Shown here: in pieces, positions 21,019 to 32,837 of the stretch
Layout: each line of letters opens with the position of its first letter
Numbering within the stretch: position 1 is the stretch's first letter
Source of the DNA: Zygaena filipendulae
Taxonomy: Eukaryota; Arthropoda; Insecta; Lepidoptera; Zygaenidae
Length of the DNA stretch: 64,000 nt
Direction of reading: 5' to 3'
Assembly (NCBI GenBank): GCA_907165275.2
Contig: OU015655.1
Coordinates: 7,204,501 to 7,268,500 of the forward strand
Translations under genes and position numbers: made by a program
Notes under the pieces: generated by a model
What the model saw: the letters and a program-made list of their open reading frames with translations, nothing else
Database searches by the model: none
Told to the model about the DNA's origin: nothing

Positions 21019-21256
21019 ACCGCACTCAAAGTCGACTTTAATGATTACTTAGTTAAGTATAGATTTTTAAAACAAAACTGCCGCAATCAGAGACGTTCAG
21101 TAAATTAATGTTAATTGGCATTCAATGAGATGTAACTCAATTAGTTAAATGCAAATTAATTTAATTATGCAGCAGATTTGTTTTAAAAATCGTTACTTTA
21201 GTATTATATTATCTGTGACTTAACTAAGTAATCATTAAAGTCGACTATGAGTGCGG
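21019..21256. mobile_element. MITE-like element with about 40-bp inverted repeats
   Basis: CCGCACTCAAAGTCGACTTT.. and the inverted right arm match over about 40 bp with one or two differences, continuing through AATGATTACTTAGTTAAGT. A degraded relative lies at 26955-27055 (GTAATCATTAAAACGACTCT). The target duplication is unclear. Confidence 0.65.
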
Positions 21257-22119
21257 CGATAAGAGCTTAATAGTACCTACTATATAAAGGGTTAAAATAT
21301 TTTAGGCTTTTAATAAAGTACCTATAATAATAATTGATTAAAGTATAATATTAATCGACATAATTGTCGATAACAACATTTTTCCCTTTAAAACAGAACA
21401 CAAAATTAAATTAGAGAATCTTGAGGACTTCCTTCAGCAATACACTCTTCTAGCAAAAAGGAAGGGATCAAAGATTAACGTAGGGGGACTCACGCCGCGG
21501 TCTGTTTTGACTTCTCTAAGGCGGAAGAGTAATCCCAGGGAAAAAGCTAGCTCATAGTGGCGTCTAAGTCCGATGGCAGTATGTTAATCTGCGATCTCTC
21601 TAAAATCGCCTGTTGTGGTTTTGGAGGTTATTTAAATTTGTATAGTTATTTTAATCAATTTACAAACTCGGTATATTTAAATCACCGCTGCAACAGCATT
21701 TAGCACCACAACCACCAGCATTTGTAGTACCTACCTATATTATAGCAAAAATATCTGGGCGACCGGGTTAAGTAACGCTTGTATCGCAATACAAAACACT
21801 CATTTTTCATTTCTTGAAAACACGGATAAAACGACGTTTTCTAAAAGTGAAACCTAGCTAGATCGATTAATCGCCCCCGAAACCCCTCAATACTAAATTT
21901 CATGAAAATCGTTTGAGCCGTCTCCGATATTCAGATTATAAATACCTATATATTATATTTATATTACCTAGTCGTTAGACACAGGTAGGTACAACGGGCG
22001 ATTCTTAAAAATCGAGATATTTTAAAATCGGTATGATTTACCTACGTGTAAAGAGACTGGGTTATTTTCTTCCATTTTTAACCAGTTAAGAAAGGAAGTT
22101 TAGTGGCCGCCCACTACGT

Positions 22120-22560
22120 ATGAACTATGAAATGCCAACCACATGTACAAGTGTCCTCAAATACCTTACGCCCCCTGTACATTGAACCTGGCTTACGGGG
22201 CTGGTCCTGCGAACCCGAAGTACATCCAGAGCAGAAAGCGTCCCAAACGAGTATTGGAGACGCTGCATCCCCTATCATGGAGAGATATCAATCAGACCGA
22301 AGAGGTTTCGGTAGCCCTTCGTTGCCCTAAGGATATATATGTTGGCGAAACTATATCAGTGACCAACAGGCACAGTGACCGACCCCGCACGGTGTCAATA
22401 ATGTGCAAACTACGGGAGAGTATACTGTATAAGTGTATATACTGACCAAATAATATAGTGCCCAACCGAACACTGGCAGCAGAAATACTGTTGACCAATC
22501 TTCGGTGGGGAACTTAACCGAACAAGCCCCTATTTTTCTCTCAGGGCAATGGTGTTTCCA
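22120..22560. repeat. Unnamed dispersed repeat, long copy
   Basis: It shares about 230 bp with 25787-26030 (ATCATGGAGAGA.ATCAATCA, ATATCAGTGACCA, GTCTTCGGTGGG). Readings through it on either strand are open for up to 100 codons but are not conserved between the two copies, so it is treated as a repeat. Confidence 0.55.
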
Positions 22561-22691
22561 CCACGCGTCTACGTAAGTCGGCGAGAATTAGGGACCTATT
22601 ACGCATCTCGCGCCGTTCTCTTTTTAACCGACTTCCAAAAAGGCGGAGGTTATGCATTCGATTAATCTACCTACCCTACCCTACCTAACTT

Positions 22692-22772
22692 AGGCTACTT
22701 TTATTTTAGAAAAATATAGTTCCTGCGGGAATTCCGAAACTCACGCGAATTAAGCTGCGGGGCACAGCATAG
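22692..22772 (-). repeat. Interspersed repeat, truncated inverted copy
   Basis: Only the 5' end of the family remains (TTCCTGCGGGAATTCCGAAA through GGGGCACAGC). It is preceded by an AACCGACTTCCAAAAAGGCG tract, another common dispersed sequence. Confidence 0.6.
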
Positions 22773-22799
22773 TTTAATAATACTTAGTCATCAATTAGA

Positions 22800-25288
22800 G
22801 GCGAGAACTGTCTCTTTTGAAAAAAAATGCGGTAGAGACAAGTGACTGATCCAATAGATCCAACTGTTATGGATTTGACATTGCCGAGATTTATTGCCTT
22901 TGACCGCTTAGTAAAGATTTGAACCTGCGACCTGCAACGACAACGGAATCAAATAGTAGATAGTACCCAATCAATATACCTATTATAAGTAGGTACTAAA
23001 TTGTACAGATTACATGATACCATAGTTCACAACGCATTTTGTGTTCTCATTGCTTTTTAAATATATTTTTTTTAATGTTTAAATATAAACTCATTGAAAA
23101 TAATCCAGAATCTTATATATATTCTTCTTCTTAGAACAATCTTATACCTACGGATTTTCAGTATTAAACCAATCATCGACCTAAAATGATATTGTATTTC
23201 GACCTAATAAATTAACTCCTTAGTCACCAATAGATACTCAACACGTTTGCGTTAAGATATCACCTATTTCTTACTGAAAAACAATTTAGGTAGGTAGGTA
23301 CCTAAGCAATCTATAGCAAAAAATATACGGATCACAAATAAAACAAGGATTGAGCTATTTTTTTTTTGTTTATTTGACGATAAATGGAAATTAAATAATA
23401 AATTTCGAGATTGTAATGTAGATTCTAATAATTTAAACTACTTAACAACCTTTTAACATGACAAAATCTTTCCGCAAATTATTAACATAATATTGTGTTT
23501 CTAAAGTATGTAAGTAGTAAATATAGAAAGGTAGGTATGTATGTTCACATTTGGTGTCCTTACTCCTTCACCTTTGGTGTTTCTATTACACCTATTATTA
23601 AATAGAATATGGATCAAACTTAAAACTTAATAAACTGTAATGTGTAGTGCCATTCTTATATCACTTAAAACAATTGTTCTGTTATGTAATAATAATACAT
23701 ACATAATACATGTTCATACTAAATTATTATAAATATCTACAACAAAATATATTTTGAAGTAAACGGTATAGATAGATATCGACTACATATTACATCTTTA
23801 AACCGTGTAAACTTTATCTATTGTAAACAGACTTTTCGAATGTTTTATAGTAAAAAAATAAATTCTAAATTAACGCCTTCAATAAATCACTTATCAACAA
23901 TTATCACTAATATCTAATAATATTTTTACCCATAAAATAAATTGTTACTTTCCTTCGGCATATCAAATTCAATAGCAATAAAATAAATGCTATAAATATT
24001 TTTAACTTTAATTCTAGCGAGCAAAAATTGACTAAGTTAAATTGGGGCAAATCCGGGTTGCAGATAAATGGGTGAATTCAATGACCCCAGGTTCTGAAAT
24101 AAATCGAGACAGAATAGTCTAAGTTTAGGCAGGAAAGATAAAAATAAAGTTTTTCAAGCATTATCTAAAGTTAGAAAGTGCATAATGTCCATGGTATTTC
24201 TCGTTTAAGAAAGTTAATATATTATAAAGAACTTTTTTTAATTTCTATAACTTGGCCGCTCGCGGGGCTATGGGTGTTTTTAGAGGATCGAAAATCGCTG
24301 GAACGTAAGCGTAGTTTTTTAAGTAGGTACAAAATAATACCTTCGCCAACTTTATTTTCAAGTCTGTCCTTATCTTGAAGCAAATCCAAAGTATTTTTTC
24401 ATAAATATTGTTTCATAACTTTCACAACCACTGAGGATGGCATTATTAATTCTATCATATACTATGTAGTTATCTATACTCGCTATCATGGAAAATCCGC
24501 AACTCGCATTGCCACTGGCGTACCTATAGGTATCAATTATCGAGAACTTTTGCGTCTCATTCCAATGATTTCGGGATAGTAGTGATGGATGGACAAAATA
24601 TTACTTAAGGAGTAGGTAAAATACCTACTTAATTATAAAGAATAATATATTGTTCGTGTAGTGCAGACATATGAAAAGAAACTGTTACGTATACCTATAG
24701 ATGTTATCTTTATGCATTACACCCGAACATTGCCCCATTTTTTAATCTTATGTAAATGTATACGTATTATATGAAATATATACATACACACAACTCATTA
24801 GTTAAACTCTTACATCTTTTAATAATTATTATTTGAACTACAAATGGCAAAAATATTTACATAACAAATTAAATATATCTTATAAATTAATTAAATCCTA
24901 TATTAACTACATTCATCTCATCATTTATTGTATTGCAGATACCTTATTTTAAGTAATATCTAGGTAACCGCGTCATGAATTCAGGGCTTTTATAATTTTG
25001 TTAGATAAGTAACCTACGAATACTACATGATTAAGAATACCTAAAACACAACTTAGATCTCACACAGTGTAGCTTATTTAATTTCATTTTAACATAGTAC
25101 CTATTGAGCCTTTAATTCCAACTTCCAAGAAGCGGTAGATACAATTCAAGTTATTTGTAGTAGGCTCAGACGAAATAAAAAGTAAACTTTTTAAGAGCAC
25201 GTCGCACGACTCGCCCACAAATTCATCGGAATCTGCACAACGTACAGTACCTACCTATAGTAGATAACAAAGACCATATTATAGTAAT
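22800..25288. other. Non-coding AT-rich stretch
   Basis: Apart from short GGTAGGTACCTA tracts (for example near 23290) nothing was recognised; no exon or inverted-repeat element is supported. Confidence 0.5.
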
Positions 25289-25437
25289 ACTAGCTGTGCC
25301 CCGCGGTGAGTTTTGGGATCAGGAACCTTTGCGGGCGCAGGCAGAACAACCCGCCAAAGTTTCATCACAATCGGACCAATGGTTTCGAAAGGCATAGAGG
25401 ACAGAAATACAAACATTCATTTTTATTTATAAAGAAG
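25289..25437 (+). repeat. Interspersed repeat copy
   Basis: It starts ACTAGCTGTGCCCCGCGG, with the TTTGCGGGCGCAGGC and TTTCATCACAATCGGACCAA half shared with 19531 and 59338. Confidence 0.7.
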
Positions 25438-25494
25438 ATAACAGTATCTTGTCGAATAAAAAACTGCATTTGGCATATTTTGGTATCATAAATG

Positions 25495-25708
25495 ACTAGT
25501 TGTGCCCCGCGGGTTCACCCGCGTTAATTTCAGAGTTCCCGCGAGAATTCCGGGATAAAAAGTACCCTTTGTGTTAATCTGATGCATAAGCTATATTATT
25601 GTAAAGTTTCATTTAAATCCATCCAGTAGTTTTTGCGTGAAAGAGTAACAAACATCCATCCATCCATCCATACATACTTACAAACTTTCGCGTTTATAAT
25701 ATTAGTAG
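25495..25708 (+). repeat. Interspersed repeat copy
   Basis: It starts ACTAGTTGTGCCCCGCGG and ends TATAATATTAGT, with a (CATC)n run at about 25655-25670. Confidence 0.72.
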
Positions 25709-25786
25709 GATTTTACAAGACTATCCTTATTATATTATGCCTCCAAAACCAATGAAAACTCCCCATGCATACATTGGGTATACCTA

Positions 25787-26030
25787 TCATGGAGAGAAAT
25801 CAATCACACCGAAGAGGTTTCGGTCACCCTGCGTTGACCGAAGCTTATGTTGGCGACACAATATCAGTGACCAGTAGGCACAGTGACCGACCCAGCACGG
25901 TGTCAATTCTGTATACGGGAGAGTATACTGACCAAATATGATGCCCCACCGAACAAGGGTAGCAGACATACTGTTCACCAGTCTTCGGTGGGAAACCTTA
26001 CCGAACAAGCCCCTATTTTGCTCTCTGGGT
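25787..26030. repeat. Unnamed dispersed repeat, short copy
   Basis: Second copy of the repeat at 22120-22560; it ends at the hairpin 26039-26077. Confidence 0.55.
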
Positions 26031-26038
26031 AGGTAGGC

Positions 26039-26077
26039 ACCTCAGACGAAATAAATACTTTTTATTTCGTCTGAGGT
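26039..26077. repeat. Perfect 17-bp inverted repeat
   Basis: ACCTCAGACGAAATAAA and its complement lie around a 5-nt loop (TACTT). The motif CTCAGACGAAATAAAAAGTA also occurs at about 25166. Confidence 0.85.
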
Positions 26078-26542
26078 AGGCACTAGCTATTTCACTTGCC
26101 TGAAATAGAAAGAAAGAATAAAACAAACATAAAAAATAGGAAGAGATTTTAACCAAATCCATTAAGAAGAACATCCCTTAATATGGTAGATCTTGAGAGT
26201 TACAATAAAAAAATGTAATAAAAGTATTAAAAACAACACAGGCGGCAAAAAGATTAGGTAGATAATGTGTTTGCTGGCTGGCACTCAGTGGCAATTAATA
26301 ATATAAATAACTTATAGTAACAAAACCATTTACATTCACTTACACAGACTTAAAAAATCAACAAACAAAGGCATTTCATTATAAATATTTGTGTATCTAT
26401 TTACACAAAATAATACTAATAGATATAGCTCTAAAGGGCCAGAACGATTAGGTGTTTAAATTTTTTAGAAGATTTCATTATATCAATATCAAATACCGTT
26501 CCGACAGCTTGCTATACCTAGAATACGCAAGACAAACTTATA

Positions 26543-26905
26543 GACATAGAGCCAGCGTTCCGCAAACTTACGCTATAGTAGCAAACTCCTCATAACTCCT
26601 CAACTCAAAGTTATAGATGTTATTTATATTATTATTGTTATATACGAACAACGCAAGTTATATTAATAACACATTTATTTATAAAATTTTCAAAGCTTTG
26701 AAATTCTAAAATATAGTAGGAACCGGAATAAGTAGGTAGCTAGTTAGCTACCATTACAGTTAACCATAAAATAATCTTTTAAGATATTTAAACGGGAATA
26801 GTGAATCCCCATTTCGCCTACGGTAGGTTGAAATAGTATACCTAACTTGCATTAATTTGGAGTTTGCTATTATACCTTAAGTCTGCGGAACGCTAGCTGT
26901 GTCAT
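26543..26905. mobile_element. MITE-like element with about 45-bp imperfect inverted repeats
   Basis: GCCAGCGTTCCGCAAACTTA..GTAGCAAACTCC at the left is repeated inverted at 26859-26905 with roughly 80% identity. No ORF was seen and the target duplication is unclear. Confidence 0.5.
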
Positions 26906-27883
26906 AATATTAATGTAAGTTTAATTAGTAGGTACCTTTTTTTAAGTTTAATGATAATTGAACGTCTCTGAGTCCGGCTGTTTTGTTTTTAAAATCTTTA
27001 TTTAAAATTAAGTAATCATTAAAACGACTCTGACTGCGGCTGTTAATAAGTTAATGTTTATGTTTTGTGAGATTGTCGAATAATGGATATTATTATTAGA
27101 TACTCATACCGTTCCGCACCTGTTTCCGTATCCATCCACCCTACCCGTATCCGTCCAAGATACCTATTGTGTTCCGTATATCCATCACGAAAATGGAGCT
27201 CGAATATTTAAGGGAAAAAATTGAGCTTACTTTGATTGAAAAAAAAAACACTTTTATTACCTGAATTGCTTAGTTACTTTTGATGCTGACTGTACATGCA
27301 GGCTCAAGTCCGACTGCACACTACGGTTTTCGCTATTCAATAGGTACAATAAAATACCGCGATCTCCAAATCTAGCAATTTACCTACACGAGTAGGTTCA
27401 TATTACTTTCCATGCCCGTACCAAAGAATAGAGATTATAATATAAACTAGCGGCTCTCTCCACCTCCAACCAATTACATGCTTCCACCCCGCGAAAATGA
27501 CCTTGGTAAAGACCGAGGAAAGCTTGATACATGTAGAATTTACATGTAACAATTATTCACTGACAGCTGACAGCTACTGTCAGCTCGCTGTCAACCTTAC
27601 AATACGCACACACGCACAGGCACAACACGTGTACTTATAAACCGCCTTTGCTTGTGGAAAAGTAAATCAGCTGTTCATTTCTATGGAGTGTCACCGGGCT
27701 TGTATGACCGTATGACTCTCGGCGGTGTGTATGCAGAGACTTCGGTCGCGTGACCAGATGGGAATCAAGCAGCGTGGAGAGGATGATTGTCGTGGGGCAC
27801 GTTGAGAGCAAGGGAGGTCGTGGAAGATCGCCATCCCGATAGACTGACATGGTGCATGTCACGAATGTGATGCGATACATTAA

Positions 27884-28000
27884 GTTGAGATTTCGTCACG
27901 CCTAGGTATCTACACTTTATATTTAGTTATGACGTCACGAGCCCCCGCTCCTTAAAATTAATGCGTCTTATCATAATAATGTAATTTTTCCCTATTTCGG
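27884..28000 (-). mobile_element. CRE-bearing MITE fragment
   Basis: AGTTGAGATTTCGTCACG, TATGACGTCACGAG and AATTAATGCGTCTTATC align with the inverted MITE. One perfect TGACGTCA lies at 27930-27937. Confidence 0.5.
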
Positions 28001-30380
28001 GATGTTAGACTTTGTGGTTTTTGGTTCTGCTCGCGGCGAATTAGGTTCGTTATTCGTGGCCTCTGTTTCGGATTAAAGTTTTCAAAAGTTATGATAAATT
28101 TATTTTTATGGGTTTACACCAAGAACAATATAAGGATATTATTTAAATAATATAATATTTGAGATCCAGTTTAAAGATCTTATTACTAATGCCCAGAAAT
28201 AATTGTATGTCTAATTTTCAATTAGTCCAACAACGTTTGATAAGGCACATTATACAACTTTGAGCCTACCGAGCTGTCATTTCGCTTACCAAAGCATGGT
28301 CTAGATTTTTGGTACTCTAGCTTTTGTATGGCATTTAGTACCTTGCATGCCCTTGAAAGATAAGAAGAACCAATTTTTAATTAAATTCTTAACAAGTTTA
28401 GATAGAGAAATAAATGTACCGAATTCACGTCTATTGCGTTAGCGGTCTGTGTTACCCTATAGATTTATGCTATCAATAGCTTGGGGAATAATAACAAAAA
28501 CCGTCACTTGTCTCATGTAAATGATTTTTAGAAATTCCCTCAATTTTATAAAAAAATTTAAATCACGTCAATTAACCATTAAATATCCTATATTTAATAA
28601 ACATACACAAAAGTAAATAAAATAAATCGAGTAATAAACAAAATTATACAGGTGAAAAATATGCAAATTTACCTTCAAAATGTAAATTCAGGTCACGTTC
28701 AAACACGTTTTATGAAAATTCTAGTGAACAAAACATGTTCATGCGAAATTTCATTAAATACACTATTCCTATTTTAATTAATATAAAATTAACATAAAAT
28801 ATAAAAAAATAAAAATATAAAAAATATAAAATAATATAAAAAATTATCAAGAAAACCTCTGATTTGACACGAAACAGCTAGGGGAGACGCGAAAAAAAAT
28901 GACCGCTATTTCGTTCGTAGATTTATTGTAAATAAATTTTAAGAGTGTCTATGCTTACATGTAACCTTTTTCTATGTGAAATCAATAAAAAATCACTATT
29001 AAAGTTGTAACTATTCAAATGAGCACCGCACCGTACGCAGAAGTGAACGCATTTCGAATGCCCATGATTCTTGATCCTTTATTATACGATCTATGATTGA
29101 TTACCAATTTCTAACCTGCCGATTTGTAGAGAAGTTTTTGTTTGAATCTATGCTCTAATTTCAATCAAAACAACTATTAAATCGTAGATATTAAATCAAT
29201 CCAGTATCAGTATTTACCGAGTATCCTATAGGATTTTCACTACCGAAATAATCTTATTATAGATAAATAGGTAGATACGTAACAAATACGGAAAACCTAA
29301 TATCACGTGTTCTATACATTTTAAAAAATACATTTGGCGGGTTTCCCTCCAGGCATACCTACTCTGTATAAACTTGCATAACTACAGTCAGCACCAAAAT
29401 TTGTTGAAACTATTTTTTTAAGTACGTCTTTAGCTTATAATACCCAATATTTTTAGTAATATTTTATTTCATTACTAAAAAGGAAGACTCAACACTCATA
29501 CACAATTTCAAAATCGAATAAGTACTATAATATATTATTATGGTACTACAAAAATTGTTGCCTATAAATTGGTATTGGTATTACTGACCTATATACCTAT
29601 GTAATTGAATGTTTAAAAGAAACATGATACCTAAGCTACGGTCTACTTTTTTAGCGGTGTTGATACCCATAATTAATTATGGGAAGTGCTTACTGTCTAT
29701 AATCTATATGTTACAAAATTTTAGTTTAATTTAATAATGAATTTTTTCATTTTAAATGTCAGTTTGTATTTGTAAACTGAGAAATCTTTACCATAAATTT
29801 TGTCATAGTGAACTAAGTATAAAAGCGCACACGATGAACTCGGTGGTTTATCCTGTCATTACTCTATAAATTTTATACTATAAATTAATTTAGCCCGAAG
29901 AGATATCGAATATCAAATAAGTACCTAGGTACAGTATACTTATTTATACCTACTATAGGATTGTCAAATAAAAGCTATGCATTAATCGATGTTATACATT
30001 ACAGCGGTAGATACATGTTTTTTTTTTTCTGATATTTGCTAAAAACATTAACTTTCGGTATTATGTGTACCAACTATTGTCGTAGCTTATGTCTTAGGTC
30101 AACATCATAAGGAATACTTTTTATTTTGTATGTCAGACTTAAAGTTTATGAAAGGTGAGGGCACTGTCCCGGTACCAAAAATATACAAATCACAAAATGA
30201 CATGCATATTTATAACTTATGTCTTTATGTGTAGGTATAATCGTTGATAGATGTGTTAGTGTTGGTGTATAACTATAACCTCTGAAATCCATGAATGATT
30301 GAGACATTTACAGTTACTGTAGGTATAGATAAGGTGGAAAATTATATGCTCTTATTAGATAACCCTATATAATATAGGTT
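28001..30380. other. Non-coding AT-rich stretch
   Basis: No gene or element was recognised; 28780-28860 is almost pure A/T simple sequence. Confidence 0.5.
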
Positions 30381-30672
30381 ACTAGCTGCGCCCCACGGTT
30401 TCGCCCGCGGTAATTTCGGAGTTCCCGCGGAGTTTGCGGGAAAAAAGTAGGTAGGTATCTACTCTACGTCCTTCTTTATACCCCTTACAGTAGTTTACGG
30501 TGATTAGCTGTTCCCGGCATTAATTCCAGAGTTCCCGCGGGAATTCCGGGATGAAAAATAGATAGTAGCCGATTCTCAGACCCACTGAATATGCAGATAA
30601 AATTTCATGAGAATCGGTCAAGCCGTTTCGGAGGAATATGGGAACGAACATTGTGACACGAGAATTTTATAT
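30381..30672 (+). repeat. Two interspersed repeat copies in tandem
   Basis: A truncated copy starts ACTAGCTGCGCCCCACGG at 30381. A second starts GATTAGCTGTTCCCGGC near 30502 and runs into TCAAGCCGTTTCGGAGGAAT. Confidence 0.65.
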
Positions 30673-30874
30673 ATCAGATTATTACTTACTACCAACTGTT
30701 TTTAATAACAAGATAAAGTGCATGTACTTAATAGAAGAGAGGTTTTTATTACAAATATTAAAATTTAACTTATAAAAATTCTAATAACAGTCTTATATTT
30801 GAAAATGAAATTTACTAAGAGTTCTCCGAGACATCCGAAACTTTCAATAACAAAAAAAAACTGAGAAACTAAAG

Positions 30875-31062
30875 TATCTATACTAATGTTATAGAAGAGC
30901 TAAAGTTTGTGAGTTTGTGAATTGTGAGTTTGTGGCGTTGTATCTACTGAACCAAGTTGAAAATTCTTTCACTTATATGAAGCTGCCTATGTCCTGAGTG
31001 ACATAGGTTAGGTACATTTTATCTCGCAATTTACCACGGGTGAAACCACGGGGCACAGCTAG
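30875..31062 (-). repeat. Interspersed repeat copy, inverted
   Basis: It is read on the + strand from TATCTATACTAATGTTATAG to GGGGCACAGCTAG. Confidence 0.65.
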
Positions 31063-31357
31063 GTATTAATATTTATCTGTTTGAAAATATTATAATTTAA
31101 AGATATACCTAGTACTACGCAGTAGTACTCACACAATCAATTATCTTTGAGATTGAATAGGAACGAAGGTAATTTACATTTTGCATTTCGACAGAGGTCT
31201 CCAGTAGATACTAGTATTATGCTTGTTTTCAACACAATTCTAACTATTATAGTATTCTAGTATTATTATTATAGTATTCTACAAAGGGCTCTCCTTTTTT
31301 GTCCAAAACCTTTGCAGCTGCGCACACTATAATTTACCAAAGTTGCATTATAATTAT

Positions 31358-31661
31358 ATAGATGGGCAATTAAGCCCGGTGCTTGGGTTTACGTAAATTA
31401 ATTGTTTTAATATAACCTAATTTAAATACGGCAATTACCTAATTTAATAATTTATAAGCATGTTTATATGTATAAAGCGAGTTACCTGCAGTCAAACTGC
31501 GTAAGCAGTTTTGCGGGGCATGGTTTCAATTAAATTGTAACTTTTTGTGAGTATATATATTACATAGGTATACATACATATACACCTGATAAAAGCCCAT
31601 AAAGTCCCGTCCAGGCGTAAACCCAAGCACCGGGTTTAAACCGGGTCGATTGCCCATCTAT
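31358..31661. mobile_element. MITE with long inverted repeats
   Basis: ATAGATGGGCAAT..CCCGGTGCTTGGGTTTACG appears at the left and inverted at the right (about 40 bp, the right arm carrying a short extra tract). ATTAT flanks both sides (31353-31357, 31662-31666). The 304 bp hold no ORF. Confidence 0.7.
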
Positions 31662-32157
31662 ATTATTGTAATCGGATTAATGGTATAGGGATGCGTAGAG
31701 ACGAGCGAACAAACATAAATATTATTATTTATATATAAAATATTTTTCTGGCCGAATGATCACTATAAAAACAAAATCAGACAATCTGTGTGCCTTCGTT
31801 GGTTTAACTAGTGCGAATTCTCTTTGAGTCATTTTCATATACAAGTACAACATAAAATCGTCATTCACACGCATTACGGTCTATACAAAACACAAACAAA
31901 TCCTTAATATTTGTCCCACCACGGGAATAATGAGCTAACGTTAATATTACAACCATAAACAATATTGATAAACGCAGACTCAACCAACGTCCCATTATTT
32001 ATCGGTTAGCCCCCTATTTATTACGTATATTCAACACAAATCACAATTTAAGAAACAATATAAGTAATTCACTACTATCATTACATGAACCACACTCAAC
32101 GATCAATCTTCATTAACATAATATATAATATTTCGTATATTGTATGCTTCGATCAAC

Positions 32158-32497
32158 ATTGGCTAGCTGACTAAATTATTTTTAGTTCGTCGTGTAGCTT
32201 AGTAAAAAATATTGGACACGTATTTTTTTAAATTTTTACCACAGATAATATAATACTATACTAGTATCTTTACGTATAATCAAAAAATAACGGCGATACA
32301 TTGAGTTGAAATTTCGCGTGACGTCACAACCCAGTGCAGTTTATATCGAAAAATGACGTCACGAGTCCCTCAGCCATAAAATTTAATGCGCTTTATCTAT
32401 GTTTATAATCATTAGTTTGAAAAAGAAAAAAATACGTGTCTATTATTCTTTTATTTTTGAACTAACGGACTAATCAGTTTTGATTTTCATACCCCGG
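32158..32497 (-). mobile_element. CRE-bearing MITE, inverted copy
   Basis: Same family as 14100-14434 in reverse. TGACGTCA lies at 32319-32326 and 32354-32361. It stands head to head with the next copy, about 10 bp apart. Confidence 0.72.
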
Positions 32498-32506
32498 AAA
32501 ATACCG

Positions 32507-32837
32507 AATGGGGATGTGGACTACTTTTGAAAATCAAAATTCTAATTAGTCCGTCAGTTAGAAAATAAAAAAACAATAGACAAGTATTTTTTGCTTTTTC
32601 AAATAAATTAAAATATACAGAGATAAAGCGCATTAAAGTTTAGGGTGAGGAGGGGTCGTGACGTCACTAACCGATAAAACCTCCATGCAAACTGTCAGAA
32701 TAGTGACGTCACGCGAAATTTCAACTCAATATATTGCCGTTATTTTTTGATTACGTAAAAAAGAAAAAATACGTGTCCAATGTTTTTTAATAATCTACAA
32801 GACGGACTTAAAATAAAAATAAGTCAACATGCCCATT
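32507..32837 (+). mobile_element. CRE-bearing MITE, full-length copy
   Basis: It starts AATGGGGATGTGGAC and ends GTCAACATGCCCATT. TGACGTCA lies at 32659-32666 and 32704-32711. It is nearly identical to 14100-14434, so it is probably recent. Confidence 0.75.

Larger units (their letters stand above)
19366..22119. other. Non-coding AT-rich stretch
   Basis: It contains an inverted interspersed repeat (19531-19680), a small hairpin (20270-20303), a (TG)n run near 20553 and a 240-bp inverted-repeat element (21019-21256). No exon is supported. Confidence 0.6.

Noticed and set aside
22127..22445. Two overlapping + strand ORFs of 67 and 100 codons
   Set aside because: They lie in a dispersed repeat whose second copy at 25787 does not preserve the frame.
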